Source of the DNA: Actinomycetota bacterium
GTDB taxonomy: Bacteria; Actinomycetota; Acidimicrobiia; Acidimicrobiales; Poriferisodalaceae
DNA length: 64,000 nt
Assembly (NCBI GenBank): GCA_014238065.1
Contig: JABABU010000001.1
Location: forward strand, 1-64,000
Direction: 5' to 3'
The position numbers and the translations under genes are program-made. A model generated the notes under the pieces. That model ran no database searches. It was given only the letters and a program-made list of their open reading frames with translations, and was not told where the DNA came from. Every line of letters starts with the position of its first letter. The stretch's first letter is position 1. This document shows, in pieces, positions 11,141 to 21,330 of the stretch.

Positions 11141-11205
11141 ACCCCCACACCCTTACGGGCACTAGATCCTTAGTCTAGCGCGTCTGCCAATTCCGCCACT
11201 CCGAC
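11119..11205 (-). tRNA. tRNA-Leu(AAG), with encoded CCA
   Basis: A class II tRNA folds fully on the minus strand. The acceptor stem is GTCGGAG/CTCCGAC with discriminator A and encoded CCA. The anticodon arm is CTAGA-CTAAGGA-TCTAG, giving anticodon AAG. It has a long variable arm (GCCCGTAAGGGT) and a T arm with GGTTCAAGTCC. AAG is an uncommon leucine anticodon in bacteria, where GAG is usual for CUY codons. The 3' end overlaps the end of the recombinase relic. Confidence 0.93.
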
Positions 11206-11345
11206 ATACCTGAGTCCGAGCTGGCGAGCCCAGTCCCAGGAGCAGGTCATGATAGCGGAACCTCACCCATAAGACGACGTCACGAATCGTGGGGACGCGC
11301 ATCGAATTCAACGCTGATGTGTGCGACTCTCTTGGGGCGGGCGCA

Positions 11346-13085
11346 ATGAACGGAGCACCTGTGAATGGCTCGCTGAGCCGCAGAAACTTTCTACGACTCT
11401 CGAGCGGAGTTGCGGCAGCGACGGCGCTCGAACAACTCGCGCCCTTCGACATCATCTCTAACGCCGGTGCTTCAGAGTCCGGGCAGATCTCCGCTGTCGG
11501 ACCGATACAGAGCTCCGTGGCGGGACACACCACGGTCGGCCTGGTTGTGGTCAGCGTGCTCTACACCCCCGAAGAGGATGGGTACTGGGTCCTCGTGTCC
11601 GACGGCACGGTGATCAGCATCGACGCACCGTTTCACGGCCACAGACCGGCGCTCGTCGCTGACGAACACGTCGCCGCCATGGCGTCGACCCCAACCGGAG
11701 ATGGCTACTGGCTGTTCACCTCGCTCGGCTACGTCCACTCCTACGGTGCCGCTGTTCACATGGGCGATCTCAGAGACTTGGTCTTGGCAGGACCCATTGT
11801 CGACGCGGTTTCGCTTCCTGACGGCTCCGGGTACTACCTGCTCGGCAACGACGGCGGCATCTTCACGTTCGGTGCGGCCGCCTTCCACGGTTCGATCCCT
11901 CAGATCCTGCCCGGCGTGCCACTCGTCTCTCCTGTGAATGGCCTGGTCCCCCATGGTGCCACCGGCTACTGGCTGATCGCTGGTGACGGAGGGCTGTTCT
12001 CGTTCGGTTCGGCCCCGTTCGTTGGTTCGGTGCCCCAAGTGCTTCCCGGTGTTCGACTCGCAGCACCGGTCGTCGGCGCGCTCGCTTCAGGATCTGCGTA
12101 CTTGATGGTCGCCGGTGACGGCGGCATCTTCAACTTCGGGGACAGCGTGTACCTCGGTTCTCGTCCTGCAATTCCGCTCGCGGAACACGAATTGCGATCA
12201 CCCGTGACAGCCGTTGACGTACTCCAGGACCGCTCCGGCTACCTCATGGTCGACGAGGTCGGCATGCCCTGGGGGTTCGGAGCTTCTGCGTACCCCAGGT
12301 TCGGTCCGTCTACTGGGCCACATGCGCGCCACACACACGACTTCATCGGGCGATGGCCGATCGGCGCAGTCCCGTACCGGTGGGCCTCGGACGAGCCGAT
12401 TCGATATGTCATCAACAACGATTTCGGTCCCGCTGACAACGCTCTCGTGCAAGAGATGATCATGGAGGCCGTGGCAGAGGTCGAAGTCGCGACCGGGCTG
12501 ACATTCCTGTTCGTCGGGACCACCACCGAGTACGTCGGCCACACATTGGCCAACCCTCCCGACCAAGGACTGGTCGAGGTCGTCGACCAGCGTGATGCCT
12601 ACCAACCAGCGAGATACGGCGAAACCTGGGCCCCGGTTTGGATCGGCGCCAGGCCCTACTTCAGCCTGACATCAACCGTTGGACAGGCCAGCCTGACCGC
12701 GCACCTCGAAGAACGAATCACCGGAGTCGTCGAGATCGACGGCATCCTGTATGACTCTGGCGAGCCGACGTGGATCACTGGCACCGTTGCATTCCACTGG
12801 GATGACAACAGCGCACAGGTGACCATCGATTCGATACCTCGGATTCTGAGACACGAACTGGGCCACTTGGTGGGTTTACACCACGCGCGAGACTCCGCAC
12901 AGGTGATGTACGAGCTCATCGGCGAACACAACGCGTTCGCGTCCGGCGACCTGCTCGGCCTGCACTTGCTCGGGAACGCGACACGGCATCCCGCAGCGCC
13001 AGGCCCAAATGAAGGCTTCATCCTACCGCAGGTCAACTCTTCGACATTTGCTTCGACTGCGTCAGCCGCGTGCAGATTGGCCTGA
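11346..13085 (+). CDS. Tat-exported matrixin-like zinc metalloprotease with N-terminal propeller repeats
   Basis: The ATG at 11346 gives a twin-arginine signal (SRRNFLRLSSG followed by an Ala-rich hydrophobic stretch); an upstream GTG at 11289 would add 19 residues. About six repeats of 40-45 residues follow (GYWLIAGDGGLFSFGSA and relatives), which should fold as a beta-propeller-like domain. The C-terminal third contains the extended zinc site HELGHLVGLHH, matching HExxHxxGxxH of metzincins, near residue 500. It is probably an extracellular protease; its substrate is unknown. It follows tRNA-Leu after about 140 bp and converges on the solute-binding lipoprotein. Confidence 0.82.
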   Translation: MNGAPVNGSLSRRNFLRLSSGVAAATALEQLAPFDIISNAGASESGQISAVGPIQSSVAGHTTVGLVVVSVLYTPEEDGYWVLVSDGTVISIDAPFHGHRPALVADEHVAAMASTPTGDGYWLFTSLGYVHSYGAAVHMGDLRDLVLAGPIVDAVSLPDGSGYYLLGNDGGIFTFGAAAFHGSIPQILPGVPLVSPVNGLVPHGATGYWLIAGDGGLFSFGSAPFVGSVPQVLPGVRLAAPVVGALASGSAYLMVAGDGGIFNFGDSVYLGSRPAIPLAEHELRSPVTAVDVLQDRSGYLMVDEVGMPWGFGASAYPRFGPSTGPHARHTHDFIGRWPIGAVPYRWASDEPIRYVINNDFGPADNALVQEMIMEAVAEVEVATGLTFLFVGTTTEYVGHTLANPPDQGLVEVVDQRDAYQPARYGETWAPVWIGARPYFSLTSTVGQASLTAHLEERITGVVEIDGILYDSGEPTWITGTVAFHWDDNSAQVTIDSIPRILRHELGHLVGLHHARDSAQVMYELIGEHNAFASGDLLGLHLLGNATRHPAAPGPNEGFILPQVNSSTFASTASAACRLA

Positions 13086-13092
13086 GTCTGTT

Positions 13093-14535
13093 TCAACCCG
13101 CCCACCACTCGTGTGCGTTCCACGCTGCACTGATCGACCATCCATTCGCGACGATGCCGTTGACGCCCTGCGCCCACGCGACGGCAACGATCGGGCGCCA
13201 GAGAACCTGCAGCACGCCAACGTCAGCCAACAATTGATCGAGTGGCTCACCTCCGCCGTCGGCGATCCTGGCGGCGGCCTCGTCGACGTGGCCAAAGCGG
13301 CACATCCAACACGGACCACCGGGACCATCGAAATGCAGAGCGATGTGCGCCTCGGCCTCACCGTTGCGGATCCACGATTCCGCGAGATCTGACGTCCCCT
13401 CGCGAAGCTCGGGCCCAACTCCGCCCTCGCTCCGGATAGCCAGCAGCACCGCCCGCTCGACCGCACCGAGCATCGGAATGTCGTCCGGTGCCGTGATCGT
13501 GATCGGGTGGCTGATCGACCCAAGAGCGCTCGTTGGCGCCGAAACATTTCCCCCGCCGAGCGACGGAACGACAACAGCTTCACCCTTCAGCAACGCTCCG
13601 ACGAAAAACTTCCGATCAAGCGCCGACAACACGCCAAGACGGTCGTCGAGGTCTGCGGTGTCGGGCTCGATCTGGGTGCCCACCCACCAACCACCTCCAA
13701 CGGCCGTGGCGACACGACCCGGCGCGACTTTCTCGAGCAACTGAACTCGCCCCGTCACCGCGTTTGGTGCGATCACGTCGAGCTCTCCGTCATTGAAGAT
13801 GTCGAACATCACGCCCTGGTTGGGGACGACGACGAGCCGAAGCTCGTCCAGATACGGCCCGTCGCCCCACCAGGTCTCGTTCGGCACGAGAATCGCCTCT
13901 AACTCAGGATTGAACGACGCGACCTTCCACGGTCCTCCGTACAGGCCATCCGCTGGTGGTTCGACGACATCGGCCCCAGACCACAACCTCCGCCAGTTCG
14001 GCAGCGGCTGATTGAACGTCACGGTGTAGAGCCCATCGTCGGCGACGTCGATCTCCTCGACAAATCGGCGATCACGACTGTCCCACAAGTGACCACCCTG
14101 GATCCTTGAGCCGTCAGACCAGACCGCGCCGGTTCGGAGCCTGAAGGTCGCACTTCGCAGTTCCGGGCCATCGGCGTCGGTACCAGGGTCGACGAGCGAC
14201 GCCGCCCAGGTGCCGTCTGGCATCGCCGTGAACAACTGGGGCTGCGTCAAGCTCCGGATCATCTCGCCGGTGAGGGTGTCGGCTGTCGGGTCGGGTTCGC
14301 CCCAGACACCGATCGAGATGGACCCACCCTTCGGAATCACTTGCGGCGACACCGTCGTGGGAGGGGCGATGACCACAACAGCCGCTGTCGTCGCCGGCGC
14401 GAACGTGGTCGACGGATCGGGAAAGCTCAGCTCGGCTGGGTCGACACTTCCGGCGCCAGTGCAGGCTGCAGCCAGAAGGCCGACCGCGAAAACAAGCGCA
14501 AATGAGCGAGATGATGATGTGAGCGCGAATGTCAT
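13093..14535 (-). CDS. Solute-binding lipoprotein, SBP family 5-like
   Basis: The N-terminus has a hydrophobic signal and lipobox LAAAC (C25), then a Thr/Pro-rich linker. The body resembles extracellular solute-binding proteins of the peptide/nickel type (GEPDPTADTLTGEMIRSLTQPQLF, FRLRTGAVWSDGS, YTVTFNQPLPNWRRLWSG), but at 480 residues with no adjacent permease or ATPase. It may be an orphan binding protein or a structural relative. Located between the matrixin and secG; 24 nt separate it from secG, so cotranscription is possible. Confidence 0.7.
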   Translation of the reverse strand: MTFALTSSSRSFALVFAVGLLAAACTGAGSVDPAELSFPDPSTTFAPATTAAVVVIAPPTTVSPQVIPKGGSISIGVWGEPDPTADTLTGEMIRSLTQPQLFTAMPDGTWAASLVDPGTDADGPELRSATFRLRTGAVWSDGSRIQGGHLWDSRDRRFVEEIDVADDGLYTVTFNQPLPNWRRLWSGADVVEPPADGLYGGPWKVASFNPELEAILVPNETWWGDGPYLDELRLVVVPNQGVMFDIFNDGELDVIAPNAVTGRVQLLEKVAPGRVATAVGGGWWVGTQIEPDTADLDDRLGVLSALDRKFFVGALLKGEAVVVPSLGGGNVSAPTSALGSISHPITITAPDDIPMLGAVERAVLLAIRSEGGVGPELREGTSDLAESWIRNGEAEAHIALHFDGPGGPCWMCRFGHVDEAAARIADGGGEPLDQLLADVGVLQVLWRPIVAVAWAQGVNGIVANGWSISAAWNAHEWWAG

Positions 14536-14559
14536 CGCGTCCCGGAGAGCAGCCAGCTG

Positions 14560-14790
14560 CTAGGCCAGCAGGAGCCCGAGGCTCACCGTCGTGAACGCAA
14601 AGGTTGTCGCAGCGACGACCGTGATGCGGTTGAGGTTCTTCTCGGCAACTGTCGAACCAGCCGCAGTGGAGCTGGCGGACCCGCCAAACATGTCGGAGAC
14701 ACCGCCACCCTTGCCGGAATGGAGCAGTACCAGACCGACCATGGTGACGGCGGCGACAATGTGAATGATGCCGATGATCAGCTTGAGCAT
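14560..14790 (-). CDS. secG: SecG, preprotein translocase subunit
   Basis: A 76-residue protein with two hydrophobic helices (residues 3-22 and about 56-75) separated by the conserved cytoplasmic loop LLHSGKGGGVSDMFGG. SecG stimulates SecYE-dependent secretion. It lies downstream of the gap-pgk-tpiA block as in other actinobacteria, but a divergent alpha/beta hydrolase gene separates it from tpiA. Confidence 0.95.
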   Translation of the reverse strand: MLKLIIGIIHIVAAVTMVGLVLLHSGKGGGVSDMFGGSASSTAAGSTVAEKNLNRITVVAATTFAFTTVSLGLLLA

Positions 14791-14880
14791 GGTAGGCCTC
14801 GAGAATGGGTGAACGACTCAGTAACGGTACCAGCACCCACCGGCTATCGGACTCCACGTCACGACCCGTAATGTGTCGGG

Positions 14881-15756
14881 ATGGCTTCAGTTCAGGCGAA
14901 CGGCATCACCATCGAATATGAGATCACGGGCGAGGGCACTCCCCTGCTGATGATCATGGGCCTCGGCGGTCAGCTCATCGACTGGCCTGAGGAATTCGTC
15001 GATCTGTTCGTCGAGCAGGGATTCCAAGTGATCCGATTCGACAACCGCGATGTCGGCCTTTCGACCGAGTTCGATTGGGAGCCGCCAAGTCGCCGTCGAG
15101 CGCTGCTCAACTACGTCATGCGGCGCACTCCCACGGCTGGTTACACCATCGACGACATGGCTGACGACGCGGCGGGCCTCATCGACGCTCTCGGGCTGTC
15201 GGCAGCCCACGTCATCGGCGCATCCATGGGCGGCATGATCGCCCAAAGCCTCACGATCAGGCATCCAAACAAGGTTGTGACGTTGACGTCGATCATGAGT
15301 CACGTCGGCGACATGAAGAAAGGCAAGATCGCCGGGAAACTCGTGCCGAAAATCCTGAAGATGGGTGTGCCGACGCGAGAGGACGCTGTGGACTACTTCG
15401 TCGCGTCGGGGCGACTCATCCAGGGCCCTCACTTCGATCCCGAGGCTGCACGGGAGAGCGCAGCGCGTAGCCTTGAGCGGTCCTGGCGCCCAGAAGGCAC
15501 CGGTCGTCAAGTCGCGGCCATCGGCGCATCGCCCGACCGCACCGCCGCCCTCGGAAACGTGAAAGCGCCAACACTGGTGATCCACGGCATCCTCGACCCT
15601 CTCATCACGTTTTCCGGAGGAGAAGCCACCGCGGCCGCAATCCCAGGATCTCGGCTGCTTGCGTTCCCCGACATGGCCCACGACCTACCCAGAGCCCGCT
15701 GGCCAGAGATCGTCAGCGCCATCGTCGACAACACCCACCGCGCTGCGACCGTCTGA
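14881..15756 (+). CDS. Alpha/beta hydrolase
   Basis: An alpha/beta hydrolase fold of 291 residues with a complete catalytic triad: S115 in GASMGG, D239 in HGILDPL and H267 in MAHDL. The oxyanion region MGLGGQLIDWP and the strand FQVIRFDNRDVGLS are typical of the family that includes esterases and aclacinomycin methylesterase-like proteins. The substrate is unknown. It is transcribed against its neighbours secG and tpiA, interrupting the otherwise conserved tpiA-secG order. Confidence 0.88.
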   Translation: MASVQANGITIEYEITGEGTPLLMIMGLGGQLIDWPEEFVDLFVEQGFQVIRFDNRDVGLSTEFDWEPPSRRRALLNYVMRRTPTAGYTIDDMADDAAGLIDALGLSAAHVIGASMGGMIAQSLTIRHPNKVVTLTSIMSHVGDMKKGKIAGKLVPKILKMGVPTREDAVDYFVASGRLIQGPHFDPEAARESAARSLERSWRPEGTGRQVAAIGASPDRTAALGNVKAPTLVIHGILDPLITFSGGEATAAAIPGSRLLAFPDMAHDLPRARWPEIVSAIVDNTHRAATV

Positions 15757-15825
15757 CCCTACGCTGCAGGGGAAAGCAGGTGACGGGCACCGGTCTGTCC
15801 GGGCACACGGAACCGAAATGGTGAG

Positions 15826-16596
15826 TCAGTTCTGGCCGAACTCGACGATACGGGCGAACTGGTCGGCTTCGAGCGAAGCCCCTCCGACAAGAGCACCATC
15901 GATGTCGGGCTGTGTCAGAAGCTCTGTGGCGTTGTTTGGCTTCACCGAACCGCCGTATTGAATACGGACGCTGCCACCGGTGCCCTTCTTCATGGCCTCG
16001 ACCACGCCGCGCACGTGTGCGCACATGGCCTGCGCGTCCTCGGTGCTTGCCGTGACCCCGGTGCCGATGGCCCAGATCGGCTCGTAGGCCACCACCATCG
16101 ACGCCACCTGCTCGGCTGACAACCCGGCGAGACTGCCACGGATCTGGCTCTCGACGAATGACTCGGCCTCACCCGCTTCTCGCTGCTCGAGTGTCTCACC
16201 ACAGCACACGATGGGCGTCATCTCGTTCTTGAGGATCGCCTTCGCCTTGGCGTTGACGATCTCGTTGGTCTCATCGAACAACTGCCGTCGCTCACTGTGC
16301 CCGACAATGACGTACGACACGTTCAACTTCGCCAACATGCCAGGGGCGACCTCACCCGTAAAGGCACCCTTCGTCTCGGCGTGGACGTTCTGGGCGCCGA
16401 CCTTGAACTTCATCCGGTCGGCGTCGACCAGCGTCTGAATCGACCGGATATCCGTGAACGGCGGATGCAGCGACACCTCGACCTTGTCGTAGTCGTGGTT
16501 CGAGAGCTCGTATGAGATTCGCTGAACGAGCTGGATCGCCTCCAGGTGATTCAGATGCATCTTCCAGTTGCCGCTGACCAGTGGCGTGCGTGACAT
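15826..16596 (-). CDS. tpiA: Triosephosphate isomerase
   Basis: Interconverts dihydroxyacetone phosphate and glyceraldehyde 3-phosphate. The catalytic residues are K12 (NWKM), H100 (GHSERR) and E172 (YEPIWAIGTG), and the phosphate loop GGSVKPNN is present. Length of 256 residues is normal. It starts 47 nt after the pgk stop, as last gene of gap-pgk-tpiA. Confidence 0.97.
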   Translation of the reverse strand: MSRTPLVSGNWKMHLNHLEAIQLVQRISYELSNHDYDKVEVSLHPPFTDIRSIQTLVDADRMKFKVGAQNVHAETKGAFTGEVAPGMLAKLNVSYVIVGHSERRQLFDETNEIVNAKAKAILKNEMTPIVCCGETLEQREAGEAESFVESQIRGSLAGLSAEQVASMVVAYEPIWAIGTGVTASTEDAQAMCAHVRGVVEAMKKGTGGSVRIQYGGSVKPNNATELLTQPDIDGALVGGASLEADQFARIVEFGQN

Positions 16597-16643
16597 AGGA
16601 GGTCCTTGTGTTTGGTATGCCTTGTATTTGGTGAGTCTTGTGA

Positions 16644-17780
16644 CTAGCGAGCCAAGCGTGCAGCCGCAGCACGGAGCGCCTCGAGACCTGGCAGGTCGCC
16701 ATTCTCCAACAGTTCGAGACTGGCGCCACCACCGGTCGAGACGTGGTCGACGTCAGCAGCGAGGCCGAACTCGGCAATGGCAGCAGCGCTGTCGCCGCCG
16801 CCGACCACGGTGAAGGCGTAGGTGTCAGCCATGGCCTGGGCGATAGCGCGAGTACCACCGGCAAATCGTGGGTCTTCGAACATGCCCATGGGGCCATTCC
16901 AGAAAACCATTCGAGCGTCCATCACCGCATCGCCGAATTCGGCTGCCGAGCCAGGCCCGATGTCGAAGCCCGTCCAGCCATCAGGAAGCGAACGGCCCAT
17001 CTGACGCACATCGGCGCCATCTGGTCCGAGCGCAGTCACATCGGAAGGCAACAGAATCGGGGCACCGCTATCGAGCAGCCGTTTGGCGGTGTCGATCTGT
17101 TCGTCCTCGCACAGCGATTTGCCGACCGAGTGGCCCATTGCCTTGAAGAAGGTGAAGCACATGGCTCCGCCGACGATGAGCTGGTCGACGGTCTCGGCCA
17201 TGGCTTCGATGACACCGATCTTGTCGCTCACCTTTGACCCGCCGAGTACGGCGACGAACGGCCGCTTCGGTTTCGAGCGCATGGCGCCGAGGATCTCGAC
17301 TTCCTTCTCGACCAACCGTCCCGCAACGGAAGGAAGCGTGAGGCACGGACCAACGACCGAGGCGTGGGAACGGTGAGATGCGCCGAATGCTTCGTTCACG
17401 TATCCGTCGAATCCCTCGACCAGTTCAGCGACGAACCCAGCGTCGTTGGCGGTTTCGCCTGCGTTGAAGCGAAGATTCTCGAGCAGATCGACGCCTGGCG
17501 CGAGCTCCGCCAGCCTGTCTCGCACCGGATCCATCGAAAACGCCTGGTCTGGCACACCCTTCGGGCGTCCGAGGTGCGAGGCGGCGGCGACCGTTGCACC
17601 CTGGTCTTGGAGCCACTTCAGCGTCGGCAGAGCAGCTCTGATGCGGAGATCGTCGCTGATGACGCCATCACGAAGTGGAACATTGAAGTCAGTGCGCACG
17701 AGAATCCGACGGCCTTCGAGTGACCCCCCGAAGGCCGCCACCAGATCTTCGAGACGCGGTACGTCGAACGCGTCAGACAT
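16644..17780 (-). CDS. pgk: Phosphoglycerate kinase
   Basis: ATP-producing glycolytic kinase of 378 residues from the ATG at 17780, preceded by AGGAGA. The open frame reaches 17873 but that part overlaps gap. Motifs: [41 protein letters not shown] and [11 protein letters not shown]. It sits 22 nt downstream of gap. Slightly shorter than the usual 390-400 residues but with all substrate-binding elements visible. Confidence 0.97.
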   Translation of the reverse strand: MSDAFDVPRLEDLVAAFGGSLEGRRILVRTDFNVPLRDGVISDDLRIRAALPTLKWLQDQGATVAAASHLGRPKGVPDQAFSMDPVRDRLAELAPGVDLLENLRFNAGETANDAGFVAELVEGFDGYVNEAFGASHRSHASVVGPCLTLPSVAGRLVEKEVEILGAMRSKPKRPFVAVLGGSKVSDKIGVIEAMAETVDQLIVGGAMCFTFFKAMGHSVGKSLCEDEQIDTAKRLLDSGAPILLPSDVTALGPDGADVRQMGRSLPDGWTGFDIGPGSAAEFGDAVMDARMVFWNGPMGMFEDPRFAGGTRAIAQAMADTYAFTVVGGGDSAAAIAEFGLAADVDHVSTGGGASLELLENGDLPGLEALRAAAARLAR

Positions 17781-17802
17781 GTGTGTCGTGTCTCCTGGCG
17801 AA

Positions 17803-18804
<1,002 letters not shown>

Positions 18805-18858
18805 GTGTGTCTCCTCGTGCCGGCTGCGGCAGCAGCCAGGCGATCAATAGCGGATGAA

Positions 18859-19737
18859 TCAGCGCTCGATGTCGCGGTGCGCCACGCTGAGACGGTAGCC
18901 CCTCACGCGAAGCCGGCGCGCGACCTCCTCGGCGAGGGCAACGGAGCGGTGGTGGCCACCGGTGCAGCCCATCGCGATCGTCAGGTAACTCTTGCCTTCG
19001 CGCACGTAAGCGGGAAGCAGTAGTGCGAACAGAGAATCGAGCCTGACCAGAAACTCTTTCGTCGCAGGTTGGTCGAGGACGTAGTCGCGGACTGGCTCGT
19101 CGACGCCTGTCAGCGACCGAAGCTCTTCGATCCAGTGGGGGTTCGGGAGGAACCGGCAATCGAACACGAGATCGACGTCACGCGGCATTCCGTGCTTGTA
19201 TCCGAACGACGTGACCGTGGTCCGCATCAGCTGGTCGGCAGCGGGATCGCCGAACAGATCGATGATCTTGACCCTGAGTTCGTGCACGTTGAGACCGCCG
19301 GTGTCGATGACGACATCGGCTTCGGCGCGAACCGGTTCGAGGAGACCAACTTCCTCGTCGATCGCCTCGCCGAGAAGACCCGTCGACAACGGGTGACGCC
19401 GTCGCGTGTCCTCGTAGCGTCGAACGAGCACGTCCCGCGGTGCCTCGAGATAGAGGATGCGAAGGCGAGCCCCTGAATCCCTCAGCTCGGCGATGGCGGC
19501 CATGACCTCTTGCGGATCGTTCGTACCGACAACAAGCGCTGTTCGCTCCGAACGACTTCCCGGCGCAGCCAGTTCGGCCACCTTCGGGATGAGGGACGGC
19601 GGAAGATTGTCGATCACGAACCAGCCGAGATCTTCGAGGTGGTTTGCAGCTTGAGACCGGCCGGCTCCAGACAGCCCGGCAACGATGAGGAACTCTGAGG
19701 AGTGCCCCCGATCTGCAGCGTTCACGACGTCGGTCAT
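18859..19737 (-). CDS. rapZ: RapZ/YvcJ-family nucleotide-binding protein
   Basis: P-loop protein with Walker A GLSGAGRS near residues 22-29, the DNLPPSL segment and the C-terminal domain (FGYKHGMPRDVDLVFDCRFLPNPHW, GCTGGHHRSVALAEE). Homologues are GTPases/ATPases; in E. coli RapZ adapts RNase E to GlmZ, and the actinobacterial role is less clear. The ATG at 19737 overlaps the methyltransferase stop as ATGA; a start three codons upstream is possible. Its usual partners yvcK and whiA are not present downstream. Confidence 0.93.
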   Translation of the reverse strand: MTDVVNAADRGHSSEFLIVAGLSGAGRSQAANHLEDLGWFVIDNLPPSLIPKVAELAAPGSRSERTALVVGTNDPQEVMAAIAELRDSGARLRILYLEAPRDVLVRRYEDTRRRHPLSTGLLGEAIDEEVGLLEPVRAEADVVIDTGGLNVHELRVKIIDLFGDPAADQLMRTTVTSFGYKHGMPRDVDLVFDCRFLPNPHWIEELRSLTGVDEPVRDYVLDQPATKEFLVRLDSLFALLLPAYVREGKSYLTIAMGCTGGHHRSVALAEEVARRLRVRGYRLSVAHRDIER

Positions 19738-20471
19738 GATCCCCATTTCACCGCGTCAAGCACCAGTAGGCGAGGGATGGTCGCGGCTGACTGGTATGCG
19801 GTGGCCCGTTCGAGGAACCCGGCTGGCGGTGCAGGCTCGATCATCTGCCGCACGAGAAGACCGTTAGCTGCCATGGCGTTGACGTACCTGCCGAGGGGGC
19901 GGTGAATGAATGGAATGTGGACACCGAGCTGCACTTCTTCGATGGTCTCGCTCTCGACCAGATAGTCGCCGATGCGCCAGTACTGCTCCGGCGGATCAAG
20001 TATCTGGTCATCGATCCATCCGCTGTTCGGTGTCTGCAGAAGAGGGTGGTTCAGCATGAAGACGAAGTGGCCGTCGGGCTCGAGAACCCTGCTGACCTCG
20101 CCTATCGCGGCGTCAACGTCACTGATGTGTTCGAACACGAGACACGCGAGCACTGTGTCGAACGACTGATCCGCGAACGGCAGTTGCGCTGCGCCGCTTC
20201 GGATCGACATCGGGCCGCCACCACGGGCCGCAGCAACCTCGATCTGATTCCACGTGATGTCGCTTGCGACGACCTGGGCCCCTTGGGCTGCAGCGACTCG
20301 GGCCAGCTGACCCTCACCGGCACCGACGTCGAGGAGCCGCCTCGCTCCGTCGAGCAGCTCGGCAGCGATGGGTACGATCTGCTCGACGTACTCGGGGTCG
20401 GCACCATCGGTGAAACCGTCCTGCCACCACTCGGCGTTCTTCTCCCACAGGTCAGGATCGTCGACTCCCAC
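19734..20471 (-). CDS. Class I SAM-dependent methyltransferase
   Basis: Rossmann methyltransferase of 245 residues. Motif I is LLDVGAGEGQLAR, followed by VVASDITWNQIEVAA, and post-motif LPFADQSFDTVLACLVFEHI and RVLEPDGHFVF. The closest general type is the ubiE/methyltransf_11 group; substrate unknown. It is inserted between uvrC and rapZ and overlaps rapZ by 4 nt, so the two are translated together. Confidence 0.85.
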   Translation of the reverse strand: MGVDDPDLWEKNAEWWQDGFTDGADPEYVEQIVPIAAELLDGARRLLDVGAGEGQLARVAAAQGAQVVASDITWNQIEVAAARGGGPMSIRSGAAQLPFADQSFDTVLACLVFEHISDVDAAIGEVSRVLEPDGHFVFMLNHPLLQTPNSGWIDDQILDPPEQYWRIGDYLVESETIEEVQLGVHIPFIHRPLGRYVNAMAANGLLVRQMIEPAPPAGFLERATAYQSAATIPRLLVLDAVKWGS

Positions 20472-20628
20472 TCCCCGAGCCTACGGACCTCACCGCGGAG
20501 TCGTAGAGCGTTGACAACAATGCGGGACGACTCCGAGATTCGCACAGCCCATCCACACATGAAAGACCGCGATGGCATCGAGGACACTCTGCCCCTCCAC
20601 TCCCGCTGGGTTGGGCCAGACTGGCCGG

Positions 20629-20773
20629 ATGCGGGTTCTCGGGGCCGTGATGACTGCTCTGGCGTTGGCAATGTCGTGTGCCGGTGGCGACCACGGCCAC
20701 GGCACTGGCCACGTTTTCACAAGAGCTGTCCGAGTGCCCATTCGAGCCATAGGCCGAGTTCCGCGCACCACGG
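20629..20773 (+). pseudogene. Detached lipoprotein leader upstream of the 20774 gene
   Basis: The ATG at 20629 encodes MRVLGAVMTALALAMSC, a lipoprotein signal with lipobox ending at Cys, then GGDHGHGTG. This frame ends at 20790 without a mature domain. In the frame of the following gene the sequence reads TFSQELSECPFEP, TAG (20750-20752), AEFRAPR and then into the downstream ORF. One frameshift near 20700 plus this stop would separate a lipoprotein leader from its own domain. Sequencing error could explain the shift but hardly both lesions. Confidence 0.5.
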
Positions 20774-21316
20774 ATGCAAGTCGACGGTGAGGTCGTCAGG
20801 ATCTACGTGCGCGACGAAGCGCTCCACATCACAACCAAAGCGATCAGCGCAGCCATCCATCTCCCGGAGGACTGGGCCATCGGATCGCTGGAGGCCGTCT
20901 TCGACGCCAACGGAGACGGGACGGACGAACTGATCCTCACCGCGTTCCGCCACAACACCCTCATCGCAGCAGTGATGGCGATCGATGGCTGCTCGCTCGT
21001 GCCGATCTCCTTGAACGAAGGCACGACTTCCGAACCGGATCTTCGGCACGGCGCAGGGAGAGTTCGCCACATTTCGTGGGGCGACCTGCTTCTGGTGTTC
21101 GCCGACGCTCCGTTCCGTGGGTATGCGGCCGGTCTCATCCACGTCTCGGCGACCGCAGTGCAACAGTTCGAGGACGGGTCCGCGGCGCTTGCCCCGCGCA
21201 CTTGGCCAAACGTCGTCCTGGCTGACGGTGAGCAGGTGATCACGCCGTTCGACGCAGAGATGCAGTCAGATCCGATGTGGGGTCGCGTCTTCACCGGAGC
21301 CGCCTGCAGCGAATAG
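20774..21316 (+). CDS. Hypothetical protein with FG-GAP-like segment, probably the remainder of a lipoprotein
   Basis: A 180-residue frame with FDANGDGTDELILTAF, which resembles an FG-GAP/EF-hand-like calcium loop (DxNxDGxxE) of extracellular repeat proteins. Two cysteines (GCSLVP and the terminal GAACSE) and a beta-rich body also suggest export, yet the frame has no signal of its own. The lipoprotein leader just upstream is in another frame. Either this is a pseudogene or an internal ATG rescues a cytoplasmic form. It converges on uvrC with a 14-nt gap. Confidence 0.5.
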   Translation: MQVDGEVVRIYVRDEALHITTKAISAAIHLPEDWAIGSLEAVFDANGDGTDELILTAFRHNTLIAAVMAIDGCSLVPISLNEGTTSEPDLRHGAGRVRHISWGDLLLVFADAPFRGYAAGLIHVSATAVQQFEDGSAALAPRTWPNVVLADGEQVITPFDAEMQSDPMWGRVFTGAACSE

Positions 21317-21330
21317 TCGCAAGTGCGCGC

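Noticed and set aside
20750..20752. TAG as a recoded or readthrough codon
   Set aside because: A separate frameshift is also needed to join the leader, so decay of the gene is simpler than recoding.
19902..20933. Plus-strand 343-codon ORF
   Set aside because: Covers the antisense of the methyltransferase and part of the lipoprotein region; no motif, Arg/Ser-rich shadow composition.
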